Shown here: piece by piece, positions 18,533 to 26,865 of the stretch | Layout of the letters: each line of letters begins with the position of its first letter | How positions within the stretch are numbered: the stretch's first letter is position 1 | The notes under the pieces: generated by a model | Databases searched by the model: none | Told to the model about the DNA's origin: nothing | What the model saw: only the letters and a program-made list of their open reading frames with translations | Program-made: the position numbers and the translations under genes | Origin: F1-60-MAGs149 sp037133755 | GTDB taxonomy: Bacteria > Actinomycetota > Thermoleophilia > Gaiellales > F1-60-MAGs149 | DNA: 64,000 bases | Reading direction: 5' to 3' | NCBI GenBank assembly: GCA_037133755.1 | Contig: JBAXNN010000011.1 | Location: 1-64,000, forward strand

Positions 18533-19905
18533 CAGCGCTGCTCTTCCCAGAATTGCTCCGTCAACCCGCGATCGGCTAACACGCCGTGCAGGTCGAGCAT
18601 CGCGGTGTAGGTGGCGAGCACGTAGACGCGCTCTCCGGGACTGGCATCGGCAAGCGCCTGCCCGAGCGCCGTCTCCACTTCGCGGATGCGATCGATGCGC
18701 TCCAGAGGCACATCGGCGTACCGCAAACGGACCGCAAGGTCGGCAGCGCGCTCGCCGCTGCACGTGATGGTGGCGGCAGTGTCGAGCCGTCCTTCGAAAT
18801 CGATATCCCAGATCCAGCTGACGTCGCGCCCGTCGGCGATCCGGTCGTTGAGTGCCAGCACCAGATGCGCCCCCGCAACGTCGGGTGCGATTGCACGCAT
18901 CGCCTCGTTGGCCCCCGTCGGATTCTTGAACAGGATCAGTACGACCTCTCGTTCATCGATCGTGATGCGCTCGAACCGTCCAAACGCCGCACTGAAGCTC
19001 GCGAGGCGCGCAGCAGCGGTGGCGGTGGGAACGCCGAGCTCCGCGGCAGTGGCGATGGCTGCCAGCGCGTTCTCCACGTTGTAGAGCCCCGGCAGGGGCA
19101 GCAGGACGTCGCACGAGCCATCGGGCCCGTCAACCCGGAATGCCGTCCCTTTCAGCCCGCGTGGTCGAATCGCGCGGGCAGCGAACTGCAGAGCGCCACG
19201 GTCGTGATCGCCCCGCGGACAACGGTAGGACCCGAGATGCCCGAGGTAGACGGCGTCGTAGACGTAGGCCGCGCCGCAGTGCACGCAGAAGGTGGAATCC
19301 GCGGCCTCGTCGCGATCGTCGAGGGCAACGGACGGATCATCGATGCCGTACCGCACGACGTCGGCGCGATTGGTGCCGAGCGCGTCGATCACAGGATCGT
19401 CCGCGCACAACACCAGCGTCGTCGCGGCCGGGAGCTCTGCGATCATCGCCCGCCAACGGTTCGCGACCATCTCGAGTTCGCCGTGGCGGTCCAGCTGGTC
19501 ACGGTAGAGATTGCCAAGGGCGACCACGCGCGGAGCCGTCTCGGCCACCACGGCAGGCAACGCCGCCTCATCGACCTCCAGCACGCCGACCGAGGCATCG
19601 TGGGGGCGATGCAGCAGGGTGGAGACGACGCCGGACATCAGATTGGCACCGGCCGCATTACGGCAGACCGTCACGTTCGACGCGAGGATGTGGGACAGCA
19701 TGGCGGACGTCGTCGTCTTGCCGTTCGTCGCACTCACCACCGCTATGCCATCCGGCAGCGCCGCCGCGAGTGCGGGGAGGCCCCCGGGTGCGAGGCGAAG
19801 AAAGACGTGACCCGGCATCGTCGTCCCACCGCCGCGCCCCGCGGCACGCGAGAGCGTCCCGGCAAACCGGGCCACACCGCCTGCTACTCGAACGCGCGCA
19901 CTCAC
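18532..19905 (-). CDS. murT: Lipid II isoglutaminyl synthase, Mur-ligase subunit
   Basis: 457 residues from GTG 19905. Mur-ligase central domain: ATP loop VVSATNGKTTTSAML (about 57-71), DEAALP and GNLYRDQLDRHGE. The MurT-specific zinc-ribbon insert has C207, C210 and C229, but the expected fourth cysteine (C-x2-C) is G232, followed by D-H. A C-terminal DUF1727 domain carries the partner-binding end. It is coupled to GatD downstream, and its own GTG overlaps the MFS stop (GTGA). It amidates the D-Glu of stem peptides at the membrane. Confidence 0.93.
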   Translation of the reverse strand: MSARVRVAGGVARFAGTLSRAAGRGGGTTMPGHVFLRLAPGGLPALAAALPDGIAVVSATNGKTTTSAMLSHILASNVTVCRNAAGANLMSGVVSTLLHRPHDASVGVLEVDEAALPAVVAETAPRVVALGNLYRDQLDRHGELEMVANRWRAMIAELPAATTLVLCADDPVIDALGTNRADVVRYGIDDPSVALDDRDEAADSTFCVHCGAAYVYDAVYLGHLGSYRCPRGDHDRGALQFAARAIRPRGLKGTAFRVDGPDGSCDVLLPLPGLYNVENALAAIATAAELGVPTATAAARLASFSAAFGRFERITIDEREVVLILFKNPTGANEAMRAIAPDVAGAHLVLALNDRIADGRDVSWIWDIDFEGRLDTAATITCSGERAADLAVRLRYADVPLERIDRIREVETALGQALADASPGERVYVLATYTAMLDLHGVLADRGLTEQFWEEQR

Positions 19906-21116
19906 TGCACCGGATCGTATCCGGCGCGCGCGGCGGCCGTCACGACGCTCTCCGAGCGCCGCAGCGCGATCATGGCGATCATGCTGACGAGGCCGACCAA
20001 CGCGTACATCAGCCACGAGGGACCCTGCTGCGAGACGAAGCCCGCGATGATCGGCGCCAGCAGCGACCCGATGGCCCAGACCGCGTTGAGCATGCCGAAC
20101 ACGCCGCCCTCGCCGATGCGTTCGTCGCGCGCGCCGTCGGCGCAGGCCGCGTACGCGATCGTAAAGATGGGGGAGGCCAGGCACATCACGATGATCAATA
20201 GCGCCGCGTACCAGGGAATGCCGAAGGGAAGCAGCATCAGCACGACCAGGGTGCCGCAGATCGGCGGGAGAACCACAAGCGTGCGCGTCTGATTGAGCCG
20301 GCGACCGAGGCGCGCCACCACGAGAATGGACACCACGGAGAAAACGCTGCCGACCGTGAAGATCCAGCCGATGGTGGACGACGAAAGGCCGGCGGCATCC
20401 ATGTGGAGGGGCCCAAGGAGCTGCAGTGCAGCCATCATCAGCGCCACGAACCCGATCGCGATGAACCCGATCTGGATGCGACCGGGCTTGCGCGCGCGCC
20501 GCAACGACTCGAAGGGGCCATGTGCTTCGTGGTGCGTGGCGGCGTGGGGATCACCGCCCGGCTCGAAGAGCGCCCACACGACGACGAGCGCCACGAGCCC
20601 GCCGAGCACGGTGAAGGCGACACCAATGCCGACGGCGGCAACGATCGGGCCGCCGAGCAGCGGACCCGCGATGGTGCCGACCGTTGCGGTCGCGTTGGCA
20701 ATCGACAGTCCGCGGGGGCGATAGCCGTCGCCGACGGCACTCCCCAACCAGGCCAGACCCGCCGACCAGGTCACGGCCGAGCAGGCACCCTGGACGACGC
20801 GGACGAGCAACAACAACCAGAAGGTGTCCGCCAGCGCAATCGCCGGCGCCGCCACGATGAAGACCGCTGCACCGATGAGCGTCAGCCGCCGCGCACCGAG
20901 ACGATCTGCCAGATGACCGGCAGGGATGGCGAAGAGCAGGACGGCGAAGCTGTAGATCCCGAGGATCACCCCGGATTGATCGTCGGTCAGGCCGAATTCC
21001 TTCTGCCAGACCGGTACGAGCGGAACGGCCGCCAGCCACGTGATCATGTCGAGGAAGATCAGGCTCGAGATCAGCGCCGTCAGGCGACGCGGCGACACGG
21101 AACGGCGAGCACCCAT
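19902..21116 (-). CDS. MFS transporter
   Basis: 404-residue permease with about 12 hydrophobic helices. It has the MFS signature GHLADRLGARR between helices 2 and 3 and PLLGGPIVAAVGIGVAF in the antiporter-motif-C region of helix 5. The substrate is unknown. Its stop overlaps the murT start (GTGA), so it is cotranscribed with lipid II amidation genes; a link to envelope precursors or drug efflux is only inferred. A histidine-containing loop (HAATHHEAHG) sits between helices 6 and 7. Confidence 0.9.
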   Translation of the reverse strand: MGARRSVSPRRLTALISSLIFLDMITWLAAVPLVPVWQKEFGLTDDQSGVILGIYSFAVLLFAIPAGHLADRLGARRLTLIGAAVFIVAAPAIALADTFWLLLLVRVVQGACSAVTWSAGLAWLGSAVGDGYRPRGLSIANATATVGTIAGPLLGGPIVAAVGIGVAFTVLGGLVALVVVWALFEPGGDPHAATHHEAHGPFESLRRARKPGRIQIGFIAIGFVALMMAALQLLGPLHMDAAGLSSSTIGWIFTVGSVFSVVSILVVARLGRRLNQTRTLVVLPPICGTLVVLMLLPFGIPWYAALLIIVMCLASPIFTIAYAACADGARDERIGEGGVFGMLNAVWAIGSLLAPIIAGFVSQQGPSWLMYALVGLVSMIAMIALRRSESVVTAAARAGYDPVQ

Positions 21117-21125
21117 GGCCGCGTC

Positions 21126-22046
21126 CTATCCGAGCAGAACGCGGTCGAGCGCCATCGCAAAGAAGATTCCCGCGAGGTACAAGAGCGAGAAGCGGAAGGT
21201 CTCCCGTGCGATGTCGATGTCGCCGCCCTGCCGATGCAACCGCACGCAGTACTGCAGGAAGCGCAGGCCCAGCACGAGCGCCAGTACGCCGTACAGCCAG
21301 CTCAGCGTCTCGCCGGTGACACCGATCCACCACAGCGGCAACGGCAGGAGCGAGAAGGCGATCAACGCCGCGGTGTACGCAACCATCTGCACCGTGGCGG
21401 CACGAATCCCGGCGACGTTGGGGAGCATGGGCACACCCGCATCCGCGTAATCGTCGAACTTGACGATCGCCAACGCCCAAAAGTGGGGCGGTGTCCAGAG
21501 GAAGATGACGCCGAACATGATCAGCGCCGGCCAGCCGATCTCACCCGTAACGGCGGCCCATCCGACGAGGGGCGGCATCGCGCCTGCTGCCCCGCCGATC
21601 ACGATGTTCTGCGGCGTACGACGCTTGAGCCACATCGTGTACACGAGGACGTAGAAGAGGTTGCCAGCGAGTGCCATCACGGCCGCGAGCGGATGTCCCG
21701 TCAGGAACGTCAGCACCAGCACGCCGAGGATCGTCAGCACGATCCCGAAGACGATCGCAGGGCCTGGTGCCACACGGCCAGCCGCGACAGGCCGATCCTT
21801 GGTGCGTTCCATGCGGATATCGAGGTCCGGCTCAAGCGCATGATTGATGGCACTGGCACCGCCCGACGAGAGGGCCATGCCGAGCAGGGCGGCGCCGAGC
21901 AGCCACAGGGGCGGGATGCCGCCCTCGGCCCAGACCATCGCGCCGACCATCGTCACGAGCAACAGCACCATCACGCGCGGCTTGGTCAGCTCGAAGTAGT
22001 CGAGCACGACCGACGGACGTGGTGCGGCGACGGGCTCAGCGGCCAC
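21126..22046 (-). CDS. ctaB: Protohaem IX farnesyltransferase (haem O synthase)
   Basis: 306-residue polytopic prenyltransferase of the UbiA family that makes haem O for the haem-copper oxidase. Allylic-diphosphate motif N-x3-D-x3-D is seen in NHALEPDLDIRMERTKDRP; a second polar motif is KFDDYADAGVPM. GTG start. It is separated from ctaC-D-E by three small genes but on the same strand. No ctaA (haem A synthase) is visible in the window. Confidence 0.95.
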   Translation of the reverse strand: MAAEPVAAPRPSVVLDYFELTKPRVMVLLLVTMVGAMVWAEGGIPPLWLLGAALLGMALSSGGASAINHALEPDLDIRMERTKDRPVAAGRVAPGPAIVFGIVLTILGVLVLTFLTGHPLAAVMALAGNLFYVLVYTMWLKRRTPQNIVIGGAAGAMPPLVGWAAVTGEIGWPALIMFGVIFLWTPPHFWALAIVKFDDYADAGVPMLPNVAGIRAATVQMVAYTAALIAFSLLPLPLWWIGVTGETLSWLYGVLALVLGLRFLQYCVRLHRQGGDIDIARETFRFSLLYLAGIFFAMALDRVLLG

Positions 22047-22112
22047 GACGGCACTCTCGAAGCGGGCACGCGTTCACGGTAGGCATCGTATCCGAGGACA
22101 CTGAGCCGGCGA

Positions 22113-22325
22113 TCAGCGCCCGGTGCGCCGACTCATCAACAGCAGGTCGCGCAGAGCGATACCCATGCAGACACCGCCGAAGAAGATGATGCCGTGCTGG
22201 AGGTAGTGGATCGCCGCGTTTGTCTCCACTGCGTTGTCGACCGGAGGGAGCAGCGCGACCACTTGGCAGAGCAGTCCGACCGTGCCCAGAATCAGGGCAC
22301 GGAGGGGCGAAAGCAGACCTGGCAT
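22113..22325 (-). CDS. Small membrane protein of unknown function
   Basis: 70 residues with two hydrophobic helices (about 8-28 and 43-62) and a basic C-terminus (MSRRTGR). ATG 22325 is preceded 7 nt upstream by TAGCCT, suggesting a leaderless transcript. It sits between ctaB and the oxidase genes on the same strand. No family is recognised. It could be an oxidase accessory, but that rests only on position. Confidence 0.65.
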   Translation of the reverse strand: MPGLLSPLRALILGTVGLLCQVVALLPPVDNAVETNAAIHYLQHGIIFFGGVCMGIALRDLLLMSRRTGR

Positions 22326-22332
22326 GCGCCTC

Positions 22333-22342
22333 AGGCTACCAT
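22333..22342. promoter_or_regulatory. Overlapping divergent leaderless -10 hexamers
   Basis: Minus-strand TAGCCT (22338-22333) lies 7 nt before ATG 22325. Plus-strand TACCAT (22337-22342) lies 6 nt before ATG 22349. The two hexamers share two base pairs, so the two promoters should exclude one another. Confidence 0.5.
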
Positions 22343-22348
22343 TCGACT

Positions 22349-22777
22349 ATGAACGCTGATCTGCCTGAACGCGAGCGCCTCGTCGCTGATGCGCTGCGCA
22401 CCGAGCTGGGCCGCCTCGACCCCGACGTCGCGACGGCCATTGGGCACGCGCTCGAGCACGATCGGGACCGCCTGATCGGCGGCTCGTGGGGTATCGACGA
22501 TTCGGAGGGCTGCCTGCTGACCCTGGCGGCCCGCGAGCTCGGACTGGCCGACGGCGAGGCCCTGATGCACACGTCCGTGGCCGCCGTCCGCATTCCAGCG
22601 CTGTTCGACGAGGTCTGGGGCCTCATCCTCGAGCGCACGGGCAATCCGACCGCCGCCCGCAACATTACGCACCGTCTGGTCGTGGAGGCGCTCAGCCTCC
22701 ACGCGGATCAGGCCGCGGGATCCACGACCGAGGCAGCTGCGCCGGCCGAGACCGCGCGCATGGCCCTCGCCAGATAG
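22349..22777 (+). CDS. Hypothetical protein
   Basis: 142 residues, soluble and acidic-helical. ATG 22349 is chosen for the TACCAT hexamer 6 nt upstream; a longer frame to 22220 is a shadow. Recognisable features are limited to a conserved-looking core (IGGSWGIDDSEGCLLTLAARELG, then FDEVWGLILERTGN). It is the only plus-strand gene inside a long minus-strand block. Its 3' end overlaps the convergent cytochrome-like gene by 70 bp. Function unknown. Confidence 0.6.
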   Translation: MNADLPERERLVADALRTELGRLDPDVATAIGHALEHDRDRLIGGSWGIDDSEGCLLTLAARELGLADGEALMHTSVAAVRIPALFDEVWGLILERTGNPTAARNITHRLVVEALSLHADQAAGSTTEAAAPAETARMALAR

Positions 22778-23349
22778 CGATACAGGTGCCACTGCACGAT
22801 CACGGCCCACCAGACGCCCGTGATGACGTGCAGATAGTCGACCATGGTAAACGCGCCGCCTGACGGGCGCAGCAGCATGAGCACGCCCGTGATGGCAATC
22901 GGGACACCGAATGCCAGCATCGTCACCGAGGCGATCGCGTCCTGCGGACGGCGCGCCTTGATACGACGCACGATGCGTCGCCAGCCGAGCTCGCCCGACT
23001 TGACGGTGACGAGGACGAGCGCGACCACGCTGATCGCCGTGTGCGACCAGATCAGCCAGTCCGGCGAGGCGCTGCTGCGCAGCGAGAGCGTGTAGATCCA
23101 CAGGCCGCTGAGGAACGCGAGGATGATCGGAGCGAGCGCAATCAGACCGATCAGCGCAGTCCGACGCCGAACGGGAGCGTTGTGCAGCGCGCGCTCGGCC
23201 GCATGCTCGCGATTCCACTCCTCGACCTGCTCATCGGTGTAGTGCGAGGGCGGTTGCTGTGCCGCCCACATGGCGAGGCGCGCCAGGAAGATGAACGCGA
23301 TAACCGGCGGCAGCAGATGGGGGAGGTGCGTGAGGACCCAGATAACCAT
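22708..23349 (-). CDS. Four-helix membrane protein, possible b-type cytochrome
   Basis: 213 residues with an N-terminal hydrophobic segment and about four further helices. Histidines lie within or at helix ends (WSHTAISVVALVLV; DYLHVITGVWWAVIVQWHLYRYL), as expected for haem ligation in cytochrome b561-like four-helix proteins. It lies 17 bp downstream of ctaE, so it probably belongs to the oxidase operon as an electron-transfer or assembly partner. An alternative is a CtaM/DUF420-like assembly factor. The call is tentative; the gene is clearly real. Confidence 0.65.
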   Translation of the reverse strand: MVIWVLTHLPHLLPPVIAFIFLARLAMWAAQQPPSHYTDEQVEEWNREHAAERALHNAPVRRRTALIGLIALAPIILAFLSGLWIYTLSLRSSASPDWLIWSHTAISVVALVLVTVKSGELGWRRIVRRIKARRPQDAIASVTMLAFGVPIAITGVLMLLRPSGGAFTMVDYLHVITGVWWAVIVQWHLYRYLARAMRAVSAGAAASVVDPAA

Positions 23350-23366
23350 CCCGGGTCACACCTGAC

Positions 23367-23963
23367 TCAGCTGCTGGGCAGGCAGTACACGACCGTGAAC
23401 AGAATCACCCAGACGATGTCCACGAAGTGCCAGTACACGCTGATCCCCAGCAGGCCGACATGATCGTCCTTCGTCCAGCGCCCGCGAATCGCACGCACCA
23501 TGCCGAGCACGAGCAACAGCAGGCCGACGAACACGTGCAGGCCGTGAAGACCCGTCAGGCAGAAGAAGATGGCGCCAACCGACGTGGTCTGCGGCGTGAA
23601 CCCGACCGTCATGTACTCGTGCACCTGCAGGCCGAGGAAAACTGCGCCGAGGATGAACGTCGCGAAGAGCCAGGCGAAGACGGCACCGCCCTTGCCCTTC
23701 TTATCGAGCGACAGCAGGGCGAACTCGCACGTGAACGAGGAGACGACGAGGATCAGGGTGTTGATCGACGTGCTCTCGAACGGAATGTCGAAATCGCCGG
23801 GCCACGGCACACCGCGCGTCAGGCGCAGGTTGGCGTAGTACATGAAGAACGCGCCGAACAGCGCGAGCTCCGAGACGAGGAAGATGATCAGTCCCATCAG
23901 ACAAACGTTGAGGTTTGTCTTGTAGGGCTGGACCTTCGGAGCGGTGATGTCAGCAGCAGCCAT
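23367..23963 (-). CDS. ctaE: Cytochrome c oxidase subunit III
   Basis: 198-residue membrane protein of five helices, the short bacterial form lacking the first two helices. Typical features are MGLIIFLVSELALFGAFFMYY and HGLHVFVGLLLLV with ISVYWHFVDIVWVILFTVVY at the C-terminus. It follows ctaD by 26 bp. No subunit IV gene is seen next to it. Confidence 0.95.
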   Translation of the reverse strand: MAAADITAPKVQPYKTNLNVCLMGLIIFLVSELALFGAFFMYYANLRLTRGVPWPGDFDIPFESTSINTLILVVSSFTCEFALLSLDKKGKGGAVFAWLFATFILGAVFLGLQVHEYMTVGFTPQTTSVGAIFFCLTGLHGLHVFVGLLLLVLGMVRAIRGRWTKDDHVGLLGISVYWHFVDIVWVILFTVVYCLPSS

Positions 23964-23989
23964 GGCGGTGTTCCTCTCTACGGCAGGCG

Positions 23990-25858
23990 CTACGCGCCGA
24001 CCTTCTCCGTCTCAGCGGGCTGCTCGTCGGGGAAGATGGCGTGCTTGACACCCTCCTCGCCGTAGCGGTAGGGACCGCCGATGACACGCGGCGTCGTCGG
24101 GAAGTTGAACGTCGGCGGGGGCGACGAGACCAGCCACTCAAGCGTGAGGCTGCCCCAGGGGTTGGCGCCGGCGGGCTTGCCGTGCCGCGCCGAGTGGATC
24201 ATGTTGTAGACGAAGATCAGGGTGCTGGCACCGAGGATGATCGCCGAGATCGTGATCACGGTGTTGCTCCACGCGAACTGCGGTGCGTAGTCGGCGACGC
24301 GACGCGGCATGCCCTCGAGCCCCTGGTAGTGCATGGGGAAGAAGGTGCCGTTGAGCGCGATGAACGTGATCCAGAAGTGCCACTTGCCCAGCTTCTCGTC
24401 GTACATGCGGCCGGTGACCTTGGGGAACCAATGGTAGAGCCCGGCGAAGACGGTCAGAACCGAACCACCGAAGAGCACGTAGTGGAAGTGCGCCACGATG
24501 AAGTACGAGTTCGTGATCGACAGGTCGAACGGCACCGACGCGAGCATGACGCCGGACAGGCCGCCGATCACGAACGCCACGATGAAGCCCATGGCGAAGA
24601 GGTTTGCCGTCGTCAGGCGGATCACGCCGCCCCACATGGTGCCGACCCACGAGAAGATCTTGATGCCCGTCGGAACGGCGATCAGCAGCGTGGCGAACAT
24701 GATCGGCACGCGCAGCCACGACTGCATGCCCGAGGCGAACATGTGGTGAGCCCATACGGAGAAGCCGAGGACAGCGATACCCGCCGACGAGAAGGCCACG
24801 GCGCGGTAGCCGAAGACCGGCTTGCGCGCATGGGTGGCAATCACCTCAGAGATGATGCCGAACCCGGGGAGGACCATGATGTACACCGCGGGGTGCGAGT
24901 AGAACCAGAAGATGTGCTGGTACGCCAAGGCTGTGCCACCACCTGCGGTGGTGAAAAAGTGCGTCCCCATCTCACGATCGAACATCGCCATGAACATCGC
25001 ACCGGCGACGAACGGGGTGGCGGCGACGACCAGGGCCGAGGTGGCCAGGTTGGCCCAGCAGAGCAGCGGCATGCGGAAGAGCGTCATACCCGGTGCGCGC
25101 ATCGCCACAATCGTGACGAGGAAGTTGACCGCGGTCGCGATCGACGAGCTACCGGCGATGATCACGCCGATCTGGAACAGCGTCTGACCGAACGGGCTCT
25201 GCTCCTGCAGCGTCGGATAGGCGGTCCAGCCCGTGTTGTACGAGCCGTAGGCCCAGGCGGACAGCAGAATCAAGCCGGCGAGGGGCAGCAGCCAGAACGA
25301 CACCGCGTTGAGGCGCGGGAAGGCCATATCGTCGGCGCCGATCATCAGCGGGATGACGTAGTTTCCGATACCCGCGAAGACCGGCACCATGAAGGTGAAG
25401 ATCATGATCGTGCCGTGTGACGAGATCAGTTCGTTGTACTGCCCGTTGGTAATCGACTGCATGCCGGGCTTCGCGAGCTCGGCACGGAAGACCTCGGCGA
25501 ACAGGCCGCCAACGAGGTACATGATGAACGTGAAGACGATGTACTGGATACCGATCACCTTGTGATCGGTGTTGAACTTGAAGTAATCGCGCCACGACTT
25601 CGCGCCATGCTGGGAGTGATCGTTGGGATCGAGCTGACCACCGGTGATCCACGTCCACCAGTAGTCCATGCCACCGATGCCGACGATGAAGCCGACGCTG
25701 CCGAAGATGTAGGCAACGGTCAAGAACGTGTTCTCCTGCATGACCGGATCCATGTCGAAGATCGCGCGCACGGCGAACGTCACGAAGACGGCGAGCGCAG
25801 CGAACAGCGGTGTCGTCCAAAGACAGCGCGCGAGCGTGGGGCGCAGGACGGAGGTCAT
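23990..25858 (-). CDS. ctaD: Cytochrome c oxidase subunit I, A2-type haem-copper oxidase
   Basis: 622 residues, catalytic subunit with the haem a and haem a3-CuB centre. CuB ligands: H in QHIFWFYSHPAVY (with the cross-linked Y) and HH in WAHHMFASG. K-channel residues appear in VPTGIKIF. Haem ligands lie in SSHGTIMIF and the C-terminal HFHYVLFGG. The position normally occupied by Glu (GHPEVY) reads SHPAVY, preceded by Y: the YS motif that defines A2-type oxidases. GTG/ATG start near 25858 with two N-terminal helices. In operon ctaC-D-E. Confidence 0.96.
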   Translation of the reverse strand: MTSVLRPTLARCLWTTPLFAALAVFVTFAVRAIFDMDPVMQENTFLTVAYIFGSVGFIVGIGGMDYWWTWITGGQLDPNDHSQHGAKSWRDYFKFNTDHKVIGIQYIVFTFIMYLVGGLFAEVFRAELAKPGMQSITNGQYNELISSHGTIMIFTFMVPVFAGIGNYVIPLMIGADDMAFPRLNAVSFWLLPLAGLILLSAWAYGSYNTGWTAYPTLQEQSPFGQTLFQIGVIIAGSSSIATAVNFLVTIVAMRAPGMTLFRMPLLCWANLATSALVVAATPFVAGAMFMAMFDREMGTHFFTTAGGGTALAYQHIFWFYSHPAVYIMVLPGFGIISEVIATHARKPVFGYRAVAFSSAGIAVLGFSVWAHHMFASGMQSWLRVPIMFATLLIAVPTGIKIFSWVGTMWGGVIRLTTANLFAMGFIVAFVIGGLSGVMLASVPFDLSITNSYFIVAHFHYVLFGGSVLTVFAGLYHWFPKVTGRMYDEKLGKWHFWITFIALNGTFFPMHYQGLEGMPRRVADYAPQFAWSNTVITISAIILGASTLIFVYNMIHSARHGKPAGANPWGSLTLEWLVSSPPPTFNFPTTPRVIGGPYRYGEEGVKHAIFPDEQPAETEKVGA

Positions 25859-25904
25859 CGGGTAAACCCTCCCTGGGTCATAGCCTTGCAGAGGTAAAGG
25901 GGGA

Positions 25905-26666
25905 TCACGCTGCAGCCGCCTTGGCCTTGGTGTCGGCGACCCACTTCTCGAAGTCGACCTTGGAGACCACGCGCACCTTGGTGACCAAACCGCCGTCCAC
26001 GGCGCTGTTCATCTGGGTATGGCCGACGCCGCACAAGAAAGCACACACAATCTCATATTCGCCGATCTGCGTGGGCGTGGCCGACGTGTAGTTGGTCTGG
26101 GCGGGCGTCGCCGACATCTGCATACGCCATGCGGGCACCCAGAAGGAGTGCATCACATCCATGGTCGTCAGATCGAAGGCAATCGGCTCGTTGACCGGCA
26201 CGACGAGATCGGGGCTGTCCTTGATGCCGATGCCGTCGTTCAGGTACGTGTACTTCCAGCCGAACTGATACGCGGTGATGTGAATCCGCTGACCATCCTT
26301 CTCGGCCGCACCGCTCACGTTGTTGTCGTTGAGCAGCGGCCAGCTGACGAACGCAACCGCGAGCACGAGAATGAACGGGATCACGGTCCACACGACCTCG
26401 AGCCATGTGATGCCGTGGAGGTTGTCCCCGTCGCGCGTGTCGTTGGGACGGGCACGGAAGCGGAAGATCGCGACCAGCATGATCAACACGACAATGCCGA
26501 AGATGATGCCGGACACGAAGAGGAACGCGGCGTACAGCTGATCGATATCGCCCGCCTGAGCCGAGGCCGCGGCCGGGAGCGTGCGCAGCACGACCAGCAC
26601 GACGCCGATGACCGCACCAACGATGGTCCCGAGAATCGCGAGAGGGAGGACGTTCAGTGCTTTCAC
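25905..26666 (-). CDS. ctaC: Cytochrome c oxidase subunit II
   Basis: 253 residues from GTG 26666. An N-terminal hydrophobic segment (about 5-30, possible signal/anchor) and a second helix (about 46-68) are followed by a periplasmic cupredoxin domain. CuA ligands: H in DVMHSFWVPAW, then CAFLCGVGHTQM giving C-x3-C-x3-H-x2-M. The usual Glu in CSELC is Phe here. No C-terminal cytochrome c domain, so it is an aa3-type rather than caa3-type subunit. A longer frame to 27284 is a shadow. Confidence 0.95.
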   Translation of the reverse strand: MKALNVLPLAILGTIVGAVIGVVLVVLRTLPAAASAQAGDIDQLYAAFLFVSGIIFGIVVLIMLVAIFRFRARPNDTRDGDNLHGITWLEVVWTVIPFILVLAVAFVSWPLLNDNNVSGAAEKDGQRIHITAYQFGWKYTYLNDGIGIKDSPDLVVPVNEPIAFDLTTMDVMHSFWVPAWRMQMSATPAQTNYTSATPTQIGEYEIVCAFLCGVGHTQMNSAVDGGLVTKVRVVSKVDFEKWVADTKAKAAAA

Positions 26667-26716
26667 CGGGGGGTAACCTTTCGCACGGGCACGTCGGAGT
26701 TGCGCAACACGAGGGC

Positions 26717-26722
26717 ATCCTA
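26717..26722 (-). promoter_or_regulatory. Candidate -10 of the oxidase operon
   Basis: TAGGAT on the minus strand, about 50 nt upstream of the ctaC GTG, in the only sizeable gap (26667-26865) before the operon. No clear -35 is seen. An AAAGG lies about 10 nt before the start. Confidence 0.3.
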
Positions 26723-26809
26723 TCTGCATCTTCGGACGCCCCGCAACATCGTATGGTTCGCCACGAGGTAGATGGACGGGCGCAGAGTGGCGCGCGGCAG
26801 GGAACGCGG

Positions 26810-26815
26810 TATGCT
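26810..26815 (+). promoter_or_regulatory. Candidate -10 for the small membrane gene at 26866
   Basis: TATGCT, about 50 nt before ATG 26866. The leader holds a small hairpin (CGCCG 26823-26827 with CGGCG 26834-26838) and a strong SD GGAGGAG (26849-26855). Confidence 0.35.
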
Positions 26816-26865
26816 CCGGGCACGCCGGAATCACGGCGAGATCCTGCTGGAGGAGCACTGCCCCG

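Noticed and set aside
20403..22082. 559-codon plus-strand frame
   Set aside because: It is antisense to the MFS and ctaB genes, with an Arg/Asp/Glu/Gln/His-rich composition typical of reversed membrane-protein codons.
24041..25420. 459-codon plus-strand frame
   Set aside because: Antisense shadow of ctaD; low-complexity charged translation.
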